Notes under the pieces: model-generated | The model's database searches: none | Told to the model about the DNA's origin: nothing | Seen by the model: the letters and a program-made list of their open reading frames with translations, nothing else | Shown: piece by piece, positions 10,085 through 21,900 of the stretch | How positions within the stretch are numbered: position 1 is the stretch's first letter | How the letters are laid out: every line of letters begins with the position of its first letter | Position numbers and translations under genes: made by a program | DNA from: Apostichopus japonicus | Taxonomy: Eukaryota; Echinodermata; Holothuroidea; Aspidochirotida; Stichopodidae | Assembly (NCBI RefSeq): GCF_037975245.1 | Contig: NC_092580.1 | Span: forward strand, 34,877,001 to 34,941,000 | DNA length: 64,000 nt | Direction: 5' to 3'

Positions 10085-12420
10085 AGAAAATGGCTACAGT
10101 CAAGAGCTACAGTCAAGTACACATAGAACCACAGGAAGACAATCTAAGAGCTACAGTCAAGTGCACATAGAACCACAGGAAGACAATCTAAGAGCTACAG
10201 TCAAGTGCACATAGAACCACAGGAAGACAATCTAAGAGCTACAGTCAAGTACACATAGAACCACAGGAAGACAATCTAAGAGCTACAGTCAAGTGCACAT
10301 AGAACCACAGGAAGACAATCTAAGAGCTACAGTCAAGTGCACATAGAACCACAAGAAGACAATCTAAGAGCTACAGTCAAGTACACATAGAACCACAGGC
10401 AGACAATCTAAGAGCTACAGTCAAGTGCACATAGAACCACAGGAAGACAATCTAAGAGCTACAGTCAAGTGCATATAGAACCACACGAAACAATCTAAGA
10501 GCTACAGTCAAGTACACAAAGAACCACAAGAAGACAATCTAAGAGCTACAGTCAAGTGCACATAGAACCACAGGAAGACAATCTAAGAGCTACAGTCAAG
10601 TGAACATAGAACCACAGGAAGACAATCTAAGAGCTACAGTCAAGTACACATAGAACCACAGGAAGACAATCTAAGAGCTACAGTCAAGTACACATAGAAC
10701 CACAGGCAGACAATCTAAGAGCTACAGTCAAGTACACATAGAACCACAGGAAGACAATCTAAGAGCTACAGTCAAGTACACATAGAACCACAGGAAGACA
10801 ATCTAAGAGCTACAGTCAAGTGCACATAGCACCACAGGAAGACAATCTAAGAGCTACAGTCAAGTGCACATAGAACCACAAGAAGACAATCTAAGAGCTA
10901 CAGTCAAGTACACATAGAACCACAGGAAGACAATCTAAGAGCTACAGTCAAGTGCATATAGAACCACACGAAACAATCTAAGAGCTACAGTCAAGTGCAC
11001 ATAGAACCACAAGAAGACAATCTAAGAGCTACAGTCAAGTACACATAGAACCACAGGAAGACAATCTAAGAGCTACAGTCAAGTACACATAGAACCACAG
11101 GAAGACAATCTAAGAGCTACAGTCAAGTGCATATAGAACCACACGAAACAATCTAAGAGCTACAGTCAAGTACACATAGAACCACAGGAAGACAATCTAA
11201 GAGCTACAGTCAAGTGCATATAGAACCACACGAAACAATCTAAGAGCTACAGTCAAGTGCACATAGAACCACAAGAAGACAATCTAAGAGCTACAGTCAA
11301 GTGCATATAGAACCACACGAAACAATCTAAGAGCTACAGTCAAGTACACATAGAACCACAGGCAGACAATCTAAGAGCTACAGTCAAGTACACATAGAAC
11401 CACAGGAAGACAATCTAAGAGCTACAGTCAAGTGCACATAGAACCACAGGAAGACAATCTAAGAGCTACAGTCAAGTGAACATAGAACCACAAGAAGACA
11501 ATCTAAGAGCTACAGTCAAGTGAACATAGAACCACAGGAAGACAATCTAAGAGCTACAGTCAAGTGAACATAGAACCACAGGAAGACAATCTAAGAGCTA
11601 CAGTCAAGTACACATAGAACCACAGGAAGACAATCTAAGAGCTACAGTCAAGTACACATAGCACCACAGGAAGACAATCTAAGAGCTACAGTCAAGTGCA
11701 TATAGAACCACACGAAACAATCTAAGAGCTACAGTCAAATACACATAGAACCACAGGCAGACAATCTAAGAGCTACAGTCAAGTGAACATAGAACCACAA
11801 GAAGACAATCTAAGAGCTACAGTCAAGTGAACATAGAACCACAGGCAGACAATCTAAGAGCTACAGTCAAGTACACATAGAACCACAGGAAGACAATCTA
11901 AGAGCTACAGTCAAGTACACATAGCACCACAGGAAGACAATCTAAGAGCTACAGTCAAGTGCATATAGAACCACACGAAACAATCTAAGAGCTACAGTCA
12001 AATACACATAGAACCACAGGCAGACAATCTAAGAGCTACAGTCAAGTGAACATAGAACCACAAGAAGACAATCTAAGAGCTACAGTCAAGTGAACATAGA
12101 ACCACAGGCAGACAATCTAAGAGCTACAGTCAAGTACACATAGCACCACAGGAAGACAATCTAAGAGCTACAGTCAAGTACACATAGAACCACAGGAAGA
12201 CAATCTAAGAGCTACAGTCAAGTACACATAGCACCACAGGAAGACAATCTAAGAGCTACAGTCAAGTGCATATAGAACCACACGAAACAATTTAAGAGCT
12301 ACAGTCAAATACACATAGAACCACAGGCAGACAATCTAAGAGCTACAGTCAAGTACACATAGAACCACAGGAAGACAATCTAAGAGCTACAGTCAAGTGA
12401 ACATAGAACCACAAGAAGAC
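10085..12420. repeat. 44-bp tandem array, about 53 copies
   Basis: The unit contains aagagctacagtcaagtgca, then catagaaccacaggaagaca and atct. Variants are tacaca/tgaaca/tgcata, caggaag/caagaag/caggcag, and a 42-bp form with cacgaaac. Blocks of variant order are repeated (for example around 11690-11990 and 12240-12400). The period is not a multiple of three and there is no long open frame. Confidence 0.97.
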
Positions 12421-12622
12421 AAATCAAGAGGTAAATTAAGGATCCAATAATAACAGCACATGATATTAAAGTTTGAGTCAGGAAAGGCAATACATAGTTA
12501 TGTCCACACAAAAAAAAAGCCACTTGATAATACTTTTAAGCCAACCTCTTAACTTCTTGTGAAAAAAAGCCTCAATTAATTTAAAGTGAATTCTTAGCTA
12601 TACATATGTCTTGTAGCCAAAC

Positions 12623-12738
12623 CTTGCTTTAATCTCTAGTTCTGTTTGTAGGTCAGTCTCATCTTCTCCCTGTCCAGTCAGGGCATCCATTCTGGCTTTA
12701 TCCTCCTTCTTCTCTGCTTCATCTTCAGATGCTTTCCT
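12623..12738 (-). CDS. TUBGCP6: TUBGCP6 exon, coiled coil
   Basis: This 116-nt exon starts in phase 0 after cccttcag and ends two bases into a codon before gtttgg. It encodes RKASEDEAEKKEDKARMDAL, an acidic spacer, then DLQTELEIKA, reading on into AREELIAYYEEL of the next exon. It is strongly charged and helical, as expected for the GCP6 coiled coil between the two GCP domains. The donor gtttgg is weak, but the phase and the read-through similarity support it. Confidence 0.83.
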
Positions 12739-12854
12739 CTGAAGGGAAATTTTCAATTAATCAATTAAAATAATTTATGCATACTTTATTTTTTTATTTA
12801 TTTACTTTAAGGCTGTTGTGGTTTGGAAAATGTGAAATAATCTGAACAAACTAC

Positions 12855-13195
12855 ATATAGATGATGGTGAGTCTGTATGAGTCTGAGTTATGGTGTACCA
12901 TTACTACACATAGGTAATGGTCAGTCTGTACAAGTCTGAGTGATGGTGAACCATTAATACTTATAGGTTATGATGAGTCTGTATGAGTCTGAGTGATGGT
13001 GTACCATTACTACATATTGATGATGGTGAGTCTGTATAAGTCTGAGTGATGGTGCACCATTACTACATAAAGATGATGGTGAGTCTGTATAAGTCTGAGT
13101 GATGGTGCACCATTACTACACATAGGTAATGGTAAGTCTGTATAAGTCTGAGTGATGGTGCACCATTACTACATAAAGATGATGGTGAGTCTGTA
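12855..13195. repeat. 53-bp tandem array, about 7 copies
   Basis: The unit contains gatggtgagtctgtataagt and ctgagtgatggtgcaccatt. It lies in the intron between exons 13362-13450 and 12623-12738. Confidence 0.9.
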
Positions 13196-13361
13196 CATTA
13201 ACCTGGTGGAAGCTATGAGTGTACCAAGGGTGATTATGCAAATAAGAAGCCTTTTATCAAAGATTGAGACTAAATCATGCTACATAAGATTGAACGCTCT
13301 AAGCGACATACAAGGGTTTCTGAAAGTCAGAGGAAAGGTCACCAATAGTCAACTGCCTTAC

Positions 13362-13450
13362 CAATAGTTCTTGCTGCATCTGTTCCTTCAGTTCTTGGAA
13401 GATCTTTCTCTTTTTGGCATCCGCTTCAAGACGTACTTTCAGGATGTTGT
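13362..13450 (-). CDS. TUBGCP6: TUBGCP6 exon, coiled coil
   Basis: This 89-nt exon lies between actcccag and gtaagg. It encodes NILKVRLEADAKKRKIFQEL followed by KEQMQQELL, a continuous amphipathic, basic helix. GCP6 proteins have a similar helix containing A-x-K-R-x-x-F-x-x-L-K-E-Q. Phases agree with both neighbours (A|AC before, phase 0 after). Confidence 0.87.
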
Positions 13451-13739
13451 CTGGGAGTAGGGAGATATTAATTTGTAAGGTTAATTCTTGGTTAATAATG
13501 CTTCATTTTAATTCAATAAATCAAGAATAGGGCACATCTACTCATCATGGGGCATCTGCTCACAAAGTATGACATTGACACAAATTGTTTTTGTTGAGAT
13601 ATCGTGTTTACAAGCTGTTCTTGGGAGAAACATCTATTTCTGTACACTGCAGATTTGTTTTCCAAATATTACTTTCAAGATCTCTTTAATTGGCTATTGT
13701 TTAAATTTGCCATTGTCTACACACCAATGGCCACATGAA

Positions 13740-14402
13740 CTACTAAAGAGACTTCCCAGGGTAGCAAGCAAATAGTTACTACTTGAAGTAATGGCATGCA
13801 GCTTTATGTTTCTGAGACTTCCCAGGGTAGCAAGCATATCGTTACTACTTGAAGTAATGGCATGCAGCTTTATGTTTCTGAGACTTCCCAGGGTAGCAAG
13901 CAAATAGATACTACTTGAAGTAATGTCATGCAGCTTTATGTTTCTGAGACTTCCCAGGGTAGCAAGCAAATAGTTACTACTTGAAGTAATGTCATGCAGC
14001 TTTAGGTTTCTGAGACTTCCCAGGGTAGCAAGCAAATAGTTACTACTTGAAGTAATGGCATGCAGCTTTATGTTTCTGAGACTTCCCAGGGTAGCAAGCA
14101 AATAGTTACTACATGAAGTAATGGCATGCAGCTTTATGTTTCTGAGACTTCCCAGGGTAGCAAGCAAATAGATACTACTTGAAGTAATGTCATGCAGCTT
14201 TATGTTTCTGAGACTTCCCAGGGTAGCAAGCAAATAGTTACTACTTGAAGTAATGTCATGCAGCTTTAGGTTTCTGAGACTTCCCAGGGTAGCAAGCAAA
14301 TAGTTACTACTTGAAGTAATGGCATGCAGCTTTATGTTTCTGAGACTTCCCAGGGTAGCAAGCAAATAGTTACTACTTGAAGTAATGGCATGCAGCTTTA
14401 GG
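13740..14402. repeat. 66-bp tandem array, 10 copies
   Basis: The unit contains cagggtagcaagcaaatagt, tactacttgaagtaatggca and tgcagctttatgtttctgag. Pairs of copies alternate between two variants (aatggca/aatgtca, tatgttt/taggttt), so copies were amplified in blocks. It stops a few bases from the donor of exon 14412-14493. The 223-codon minus-strand open frame is an artefact. Confidence 0.96.
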
Positions 14403-14411
14403 TTTGCTTAC

Positions 14412-14493
14412 TCTGAATTCTCTCCATCTCCTTAGCAGCTTGACGGTGAGCTCTGATAGCATTCTCCTCTTTGGCTTTCTCTTCTGATGCTGC
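14412..14493 (-). CDS. TUBGCP6: TUBGCP6 exon, coiled coil start
   Basis: This 82-nt exon lies after tttttgtag and before gtaagca. It encodes AASEEKAKEENAIRAHRQAA then KEMERIQ, an alanine- and charge-rich helix at the start of the GCP6 coiled coil. Its donor directly abuts the end of the 66-bp tandem array at 13740-14402. Confidence 0.87.
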
Positions 14494-14634
14494 CTACAAA
14501 AAAAAACAATATAAACTAGTTGATATATTTCAGTTTCTTTTCCTTGTTTATATCTTTCAGTCAGTGTTTCCCTGATTCTAACTTTCAGTCAGTTTCTCCT
14601 TGCTTGGTTAATATTACATAATTATATTTGAAGT

Positions 14635-15495
14635 TCAATCTGAGGGGCATTGCTAGTGATATATATATTTGAAGTTCAATCTGAGGGCATTTTCAAGTGA
14701 TATATATATGAAGTTCAATCTGAGGGGCATTGCTAGTGATATATGTATTTGAAGTTCAATCTGAGGGGCATTGCTAGTGATATATATATATTTGTAGTTC
14801 AATCTGAGGGGCATTGCTAGTGATATATATATATTTGTAGTTCAATCTGAGGGGCATTGCTAGTGATATATGTATTTGAAGTTCAATCTGAGGGGCATTG
14901 CTAGTGATATATATATATTTGTAGTTCAATCTGAGGGGCATTGCTAGTGATATATATATATTTGTAGTTCAATCTGAGGGGCATTGCTAGTGATATATAT
15001 ATATTTGTAGTTCAATCTGAGGGGCATTGCTAGTGATATATATATTTGTAGTTCAATCTGAGGGGCATTGCTAGTGATATATATATATTTGTAGTTCAAT
15101 CTGAGGGGCATTGCTAGTGATATATATATATATCTGAAGTTCAATCTGAGGGGTATTGCTAGTGATACATATATTTGTAGTTCAATCTGAGGGGCATTGC
15201 TAGTGATATATATGTTTGTAGTTCAATCTGAGGGGCATTGCTAGTGATATATATATTTGAAGTTCAATCTGAGGGGCATTGCTAGTGATATATATATATT
15301 TGTAGTTCAATCTGAGGGGCATTGCTAGTGATATATATATTTGAAGTTCAATCTGAGGGCATTTTCAAGTGATATATATTTGAAGTTCAATCTGAGGGGC
15401 ATTGCTAGTGATATATGTATTTGAAGTTCAATCTGAGGGGCATTGCTAGTGATATATATATTTGAAGTTCAATCTGAGGGGCATTGCTAGTGATA
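14635..15495. repeat. About 43-bp tandem array with TA runs, about 19 copies
   Basis: The unit contains agttcaatctgaggggcatt and gctagtgatatatatatatt. The embedded TA run varies in length between copies. It lies between exons 15606-15755 and 14412-14493. Confidence 0.95.
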
Positions 15496-15605
15496 TATTT
15501 TTTTCTGGAGATCAATGGGAGACTGCAAGGGCAAATGGAACAAAAATAAGAATTAAGAAGAGAAGCACAACAAAACTAAAATGATTGGAAAACATTCAAC
15601 GAGAC

Positions 15606-15755
15606 CTTTTGTTTTCTGGAGATTGTCTTTTGTCTGGACAAAATGGTCATCTGCTTAGAATATTCTGCTGTTTTAAAATGACTTTCCTCTAGTTCCTTGG
15701 AGGAGAAGGTGATAATGATTCGAGGTACGGCCATATCCACATTGCAGATAAAGTG
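15606..15755 (-). CDS. TUBGCP6: TUBGCP6 exon, end of GRIP1 region
   Basis: This 150-nt exon is phase 0 on both sides, with acceptor gttacag and donor gtctcg. It encodes HFICNVDMAVPRIIITFSSK, then ELEESHFKTAEYSKQMTI and a basic end. The H-[YF]-[LI]-C-x-x-D-x-x-V-P-R-I segment is typical of GCP6 directly after the cysteine pair of the preceding exon. The first 25 bases and the acceptor recur several times in the upstream intron (see the repeat at 15858-16420). Confidence 0.92.
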
Positions 15756-15779
15756 CTGTAACAATATAAAAACATTGGT

Positions 15780-16420
15780 AATATAATATATAAACAGGAA
15801 TATGCCCTCATCGCAGATGCAGTTATGATACAAGAAACATTCACAATATCTTGTACAAGACCATATCAACATTGCAGATAAAGTACTCCCATGATACAGA
15901 TATAACTAATATTATAATAAATAAATAGGACCATATACACATTGCAGATAAAAAGCTCTCATGTTACAGAAATAACAAATATTGTAATATATATACATAA
16001 ATAAACAGGACCATATCCACATTGCATTTTAAAGACTGTCATGATACATATACCTCACATTATCATATATAAACAGGATCATATATGCATTGCATATAAA
16101 AGGCTGTCATGATAAAGAAGTAACTAATATTATAATATAATATAATATAATATAATATAATATAATATAATATAATATAATATAATATAATATAATATAA
16201 TATAATATATATATATATATATATAGACATAAATAAACAGGACCATATCCACATTGCAGGTAAAGGCTGTCATAATGCAGAGTTTACTAATATTATAATA
16301 AATAAACAGGGCCATATGCACATTGCAGTTAATAGGCTGTTATGATACAGAAATAGTTAATCTTACAAATAATCATGGCCATGTCCACATTCTAGATAAT
16401 TTGCTGTAAAAATACAGATA
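15780..16420. repeat. Intron repeats copying an exon edge and its 3' splice site
   Basis: About seven or eight diverged copies of roughly 75 bp contain ccatatccacattgcagata followed by a variant of aaaggctgtcatgatacag. The same block forms the first 25 bases and acceptor of exon 15606-15755 at 15731-15760. Copies start near 15860, 15931, 16011, 16079, 16242, 16311 and 16379. A TATAA microsatellite has expanded inside one copy. Confidence 0.85.
16128..16225. repeat. TATAA pentanucleotide microsatellite
   Basis: About 16 perfect copies of tataa followed by a short TA run. It lies within a copy of the exon-edge repeat. Confidence 0.95.
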
Positions 16421-16500
16421 CCATCAGGGACACAATTTAAGGTTTTACTTTTTATTATTTATTCTTAGCATTTGTAAGTAAAAGATTTTATATTTCAAAC

Positions 16501-16640
16501 CTCAGGACAACAGAGTTTCATAAGGTTGATAGACTTTCCACAGTTGAAAATATCAGTTGCAATGGAACCCATGAAGAAAGGCACTCTTGCTTCATCCTCT
16601 AAAGCTCTCAATTTATAACCGTGGGTCCAGTAATATTTAT
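16501..16640 (-). CDS. TUBGCP6: TUBGCP6 exon, GRIP1 domain
   Basis: This 140-nt exon lies after atcctag and before gtttga. It encodes DKYYWTHGYKLRA with the split first codon, then VPFFMGSIATDIFNCGKSIN and LMKLCCPE. The patterns R-D-K-x-Y-W-x-H-G-Y and V-P-x-F-x-x-x-I-A-x-D-I-x-x-C-G-K-[ST]-I-N-L-[LM]-K-L-C-C-P are diagnostic for GCP6 within the GCP family. This exon and 6561-6729 are the best anchors. Confidence 0.96.
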
Positions 16641-16932
16641 CTAGGATAATTTAGAGATATTTGTGATATTAACATAAAATGAAATAAAGGAAAGTAACGT
16701 ACAACTAATTATTGAAGTTCATATCTTTGGATACTAATAATAATAATGATGACGATGACTGTGATGGAGTTAATTTCAGATTAGTTTCTATCAATCCCTT
16801 GACAAAAGTGATCAATTAACTACTGTTCATTTCAAAGTGAATATTCAATACTTTCAGTTGCCTAAATGTATTAAAGTATTGCCAACTACATTTAATGACG
16901 AGGCACAAAGATCACAAAAGCATCCAATTTCT

Positions 16933-17075
16933 AACAGAATTGTTTATGTGTGACAGAAAGTACAAGTCATACTTCTTTAACAAGTATAGTTCTATGAGAG
17001 CACCTCACAGAACTGCTTATGTGTGACGGAAAGTACAAGTCATACTTCTTTAACAAGTATAGTTCTATGAGAGCA
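16933..17075. repeat. Two-copy tandem duplication, about 69 bp
   Basis: Two near-identical blocks contain gtgtgacagaaagtacaagt and cttctttaacaagtatagtt. They lie in the intron just downstream of exon 17159-17250. Confidence 0.85.
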
Positions 17076-17158
17076 CTTAAGGTGACCATGTGTGAGAGTT
17101 TTGTTTTTATATGACACTCTAGATGTGTCTTGAAATGACCAGTAGTCAGAGGGCTTAC

Positions 17159-17250
17159 CTCTTTTATAGATATGTTCATTGTCAACTTCAATCATGAATT
17201 CTTGGTACAGATCCCCACAAATGCCGTGGAATGACCAGTCTTGGATGAAC
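17159..17250 (-). CDS. TUBGCP6: TUBGCP6 exon, GRIP1 domain
   Basis: This 92-nt exon lies between cttgcag and gtaagcc. It encodes FIQDWSFHGICGDLYQEFMI then EVDNEHIYKR. The motif F-I-x-D-W-x-x-x-G-x-x-x-D-x-x-x-E-F-[MF]-[IV] is shared by GCP family proteins, where a helix pair ends and the E-F-F/M-I strand begins. It joins R|DKYYW of the next exon in frame. Confidence 0.94.
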
Positions 17251-18905
17251 CTGCAAGGTCAGATGAGACCATAGGGAAATGGAAAATGATAAGATAAGTG
17301 GAGAATTAAAATATCACTTATGTTTCATGATATCCTGTTTATGGAGGCTCTACTCAGTTCCAGTGAGCTGTCAAGGCTGCAACGAGGCCCAGAAGGGCTT
17401 CTTGAAATATTTTCAATTGCGACTCTTATTCATGAAGCTGGTTTATATTTTATTTTGCTTCTTGAAGATTGACTCATGTCCTATGCTATTGGAAGAGCTT
17501 GCATCAGAGACTGTGAGTTCTACTGACCACACATACGTGATAACAACACTACTAAACGAGCTTACTCTTCAAGGACTCTATGTGGTTATCACCCGGGTTC
17601 GTGTCAGCGAAATTGGGTAATGCTTTCATTAACAGCCCATGGAATATGCTGGTACCCAATTAAGGCCTCATTTGTCAGGTAAACAGTCAACACAACTCAC
17701 AAGCATTGATTAACATTTCAGAAGTGATTACAAATCATCTTGTTCATCTTATCCAATGCAATTGTATCACAGAAGTAAAAACTGTACTTATAAATAGTGT
17801 TGCCAATCTGCATGGTACCGGTACACACTATATGTTATGCTGGTGTTTGTATGAGCTGAATAGAACCCTTTCATTTGGCATTTGAGCATGTAATTGTTCT
17901 TATATAGATACTTCAAATAACAACAATGTCTAGTTAAAGAATTCTCAAACTTAAACAGCAGGAAATGAAGTTTGATTAGTGCCACTTCAGCTATTACAAT
18001 AGGAGAGTGACAAGTTTGTAGAAAAACTTCAACCAGATGTTTACTTGAGCAGAATCCAATGTACAAGGACTATGTAAAAATGAAAATCTTCAACAATAAA
18101 TTCACCGGCCAATGCTTTTTCTGCATAATTGATGCCATTTCCCCTACACAGAAAGAATTTATGGAAATATGTTTAATATTCAAAAGAAAAAATGCTAAGG
18201 ATTTCCTGCTGAAAATGTGATATCTTCAGGCAAAGTAATGAAGCAACATGCTTGTATGTTTTATGCATGATTTAAGAATTTGAATACTTTAAAGTTGCCC
18301 CAAGCATGGACATATCATGTTGCAATGTTTTGCATGCATTAAGAATGACAGGATTTGAATATAAATGATGTTGAAATGATTCAGTCTTTGAACAGCTATT
18401 TGTCAAAATTCCTGCATAGTGAGCATTTACCACCAGGATCTAACAAGACTATTCACATATTACCTAGGAATATCATTTCCTTTTAACAATTTTCATTGGG
18501 TATTTTAAGAACCACAAAACATGTTTAAAATTGTAGGGACATTACTTCATACTGTACTCTTCATTGCAACCAGACCCTGCTAAGCCAAGTAAGTGGACCT
18601 CAGGAGGAAGACTATGATTTAAACATGGTATCATTGAGCATTGTTACTTCAAAACTTTGCTCTTTCCTTTACAAACAAATCTTGTTGTTAATTTCTGTTT
18701 GAATGTGATACAATAAGATTGTTAACTTTGCTAATAATGCACTATTAATTCAATGCTTCATCAAAATACAAGCCTTAATATATCCTGTGTGGATAAATTA
18801 CCAAAGACATTTTCTATTGAGGATGTGGTTTTCACCAAGCTGTTAAGAGAAATGTTAGTCAATTGTTTCAAGCAATCAACATGATCCTTTCCAATACCTT
18901 CTAAT
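17251..18905. other. Intron sequence without recognised feature
   Basis: No array and no recognised coding sequence. Open frames at 17279-17620 (plus) and 17788-18066 (minus) have no similarity I recognise and no supporting splice or start context. Confidence 0.55.
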
Positions 18906-18909
18906 GATA

Positions 18910-19135
18910 GTTTGCTGATATGTTAAGGTAACATTTGACCATGCTAACACTGCTACTGAGGGACTAGAGATGAGCTTTGCTGATATGTTAAGGTAACATT
19001 TGACCATGTGCTAACACTGCTACTGATGGACCAGAGATGAGCTTTACTGATATGTTAAGGTAACATTTGACCATGTGCTAACACTGCTACTGAGGGACTA
19101 GAGATGAGCTTTGCTGATATGTTAAAGATGAGCTT
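18910..19135. repeat. Three-copy tandem repeat, about 68 bp
   Basis: The unit contains tttgctgatatgttaaggta, acatttgaccatgtgctaac and actgctactgagggactaga. Confidence 0.9.
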
Positions 19136-19219
19136 TGTTAATTACTACTTGTATGTATGTATGTTAGGTTTCTTTACAGTTATAATGGCTGACTTTAAAA
19201 CCTATATCTGTTTACTTAC

Positions 19220-19405
19220 ATGAGATAAGGTCCGCAGGCATCTCTGAGGAGAGATAGAAGTATAAGGTACTCCTCCCTACTGATGCAGTCTAGACAGCTC
19301 CGGTAAAGATAAGATATAAGTTTGATACCAGTACAGAGCTGGTCTCCTCCATCACCAGGACGAGTGCCTTGCCTCTCATCACACCCACAAATTGAGGCCA
19401 GAGTC
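19220..19405 (-). CDS. TUBGCP6: TUBGCP6 exon, GRIP1 domain
   Basis: This 186-nt exon lies after ctgtgttag and before gtaagta. It encodes TLASICGCDERQGTRPGDGG, then LCTGIKLISYLYRSCLDCIS and EYLILLSLLRDACGPYL. The G-x-K-L-[LI]-S-Y-L-Y and L-L-S-L-L-[RK]-x-[AS]-C-x-P-Y stretches match GCP6 and the general GCP N-terminal domain. An overlapping open frame in this exon is out of frame with the gene. Confidence 0.94.
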
Positions 19406-20035
19406 CTAACACAGATATAAAGAAGACAAACGGTTGCACAAAATCATATTTAATCTCATTTTCTAAGAAATGTTTACATTTATGATAACATACTGGTAAC
19501 AAAACAAGGCTACAAACTTCACATGCCATCTTTCCTTGCTATCTATTGTTGCCTCTACACTGCCTTTAGTGTTGTATTGTATTCATGTAGTTCTTCAACA
19601 CTTTTAGTGTCATATAACTAGTGTAGCACTGTACCATAGCAGAGTATTGTAATAAGTTCGTACTATCACTGTCCTGTATATTGGTATGAGAAGGCACAGC
19701 AATACTGACTCAGTTTAATCTTATTCTTTATTCATTACAAAGGTGCTTGTTGCAAGGTTCTGCCACAATGTAAGACTGCTTTAAATTGGTATAGACATTT
19801 CAACTAACTTTCACCATGAAACTGATACAGGAAAAGCAAGGACAAACATTAGAGATTTCACCTTCAAGTGGCAGTATGTCATCACACCTTGATGAACTAG
19901 CCATAATATCCTCCATATTAACCAACATTTGTACATCACAGACAAATAGAATTCAGATGATGGTCGGGTTTGCATCTCAATTTAAGTGACATTCAAGGTT
20001 TAGAAGCTATCACCATGGGCAACATGCAAGCTTAC

Positions 20036-20343
20036 CTTAGCAATGATACCAGCTTTGAAAATACCACCCTCATCTTCAGAAGTGTTAAGGCACTGTTGTC
20101 ATCGGAAACTGCTTTCATGACAGAAATCTGGTAGAAATTAAGAAATTTTCTGACGGATCCAAGAAAGGCCTGCAGGACGAGTCCATTGTGATAAAAGGAA
20201 TCCATGAATTGAGGCTGTGTAATGTATTGTAATCTGACATAGTCTGTCGCGGCATCAGTGAAAAACTGGATCATTGACTGGAAACTCTCAACACTTGTAC
20301 CAGTCAGTCGACAATTTCGGTTGGAACTGAATGTTAACAATTT
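20036..20343 (-). CDS. TUBGCP6: TUBGCP6 exon, GRIP1 domain
   Basis: This 308-nt exon lies after ttttgtag and before gtaagctt. It encodes KLLTFSSNRNCRLTGTSVES, then DYVRLQYITQPQFMDSFYHN, GLVLQAFLGSVRKFLNFYQI and a final helix KMRVVFSKLVSLL. The G-x-S-x-E-S start and the segment G-L-V-x-Q-A-F-x-x-x-[LV]-R-[KR]-[YF]-L are well conserved in GCP6. Phase 0 at the start joins DK| of the exon at 29077-29284, so the intron between them is 8.7 kb. Confidence 0.95.
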
Positions 20344-20779
20344 CTACAAAACAGAAAAAGATAAGAAAGAACTCTTAGGAAATTTATTTCCACAACCATA
20401 ATATAAGTGTCACATGACCGAACACAAAATGGATATGCTCATTCATTATCTAGTGTTGTAACTTTTAATTTTCCCCCTCCCTTCATATAGACTTTTGTTC
20501 CAACATCTCTGAGACAAGGAAAAACGCAATGCAAATTTTGTACAATAACAAGTATTATTAATCTTCATGACTCATCCGAAATTACTAAAATAGGCTAAAC
20601 ACAGTAATATTGACAAATTAATTTTATTTTTGGCACCTTATGAATAAAAATACTCTCACCCTTGTAAAGAAACCAACAAGGGTGATGAAAATGACAGGAT
20701 CCTTTGGTGCCAACCACAGCTCCTGTGGTGCCAACCATTACAAATTGACAGTTTTCTTACAAGCACAACAGCAAACTTG

Positions 20780-21900
20780 AAATGGTTTGAAACTTTTGAC
20801 AAGTCACCCTAAATCAATGTCCATATGGATCCTCAGAAAGCCACCTGGGATCAATGTGCTGCTAGACTCATCAAAAAGACAGTTTTGGCCAATGTTCTCC
20901 TGGCTGCTCTATCACAAGCAGAGTGTCCTTATATCAATACTCTGGCAGAGTCAACTACAGCCAATGCTCTATTACAAGCAGAGTGTCCTTATATTTATAC
21001 TCTGGCAGAGTCAGCTACAGCCAATGCTCTATTACAAGCAGAGTGTCCTTATATCTATACTCTGGCAGAGTCAACTACAGCCAATGCTCTATTACAAGCA
21101 GAGTGTCCTTATATCTATACTCTGGCAGAGTCAACTACAGCCAATGCTCTATCACAAGCAGAGTGTCCTTATATCTATACTCTGGCAGAGTCAACTACAG
21201 CCAATGCTCTATCACAAGCAGAGTGTCCTTATATCTATACTCTGGCAGAGTCAACTACAGCCAATGCTCTATCACAAGCAGAGTGTCCTTATATCTATAC
21301 TCTGGCAGAGTCAACTACAGCCAATGTTGGATCCATCACAAAGTCACCTCTACTGAATGTTTGAATGAATGCAACAGAGTTACCTAAATTGAATCTTTTT
21401 TGGATACATTACAGAATCATCTTAAGACAAACCCGGATCCATCCCAGAATCCCCTTCAGTCAATGTTCTTTGGATCCCACAGGGTTACCAAAAATCAATG
21501 TCGATTGGATATTATACAGGATGACATGTTCTATGAAGCCATGAAAAAGAGACATCTAAAGTCAAGCTCTTGTGGATACGTCGAAGACTCACCTCAAGTC
21601 AAGTTGTTATACATACGTCACAGAGCAACCAAGTCAACTTCTATGGATACATATCAAAGAATCACATTATGTCAGATTCTTATGGATACACCAAAGAGTT
21701 GTGGTTAAAGTCAATCTTGTCATAGATATGTTACACTGTAAGCTTAATTAAACATCTTAATGAGACCCGCAACAGTAACCTTAAGGCAATGTCCTTGCAA
21801 TGCATCACAGAGTTAACTGAAGTCAAAGTTCCTATTGATACATCATAGAGTCAACTTAAGTCAAGTTCTTGTGGATACATCACATAAACAGAAATCTCCT
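20780..21900. repeat. Old degenerate array of about 40 bp around a young 60-bp array
   Basis: Diverged units contain versions of ggatacatcacagagtcaac and aagtcaatgttctt on both sides of the homogeneous 60-bp array at 20905-21330. The young array looks like a secondary amplification of part of the old one. Confidence 0.7.
20905..21330. repeat. 60-bp tandem array, 7 copies
   Basis: The unit contains tctatcacaagcagagtgtc, cttatatctatactctggca and gagtcaactacagccaatgc. Copies are nearly identical. The period keeps three plus-strand frames open, which explains three overlapping long open frames. None is likely to be a gene. Confidence 0.96.

Noticed and set aside
10085-12420. CRISPR-like array
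   Set aside because: Units are directly adjacent without unique spacers, in a eukaryotic intron; it is a minisatellite.
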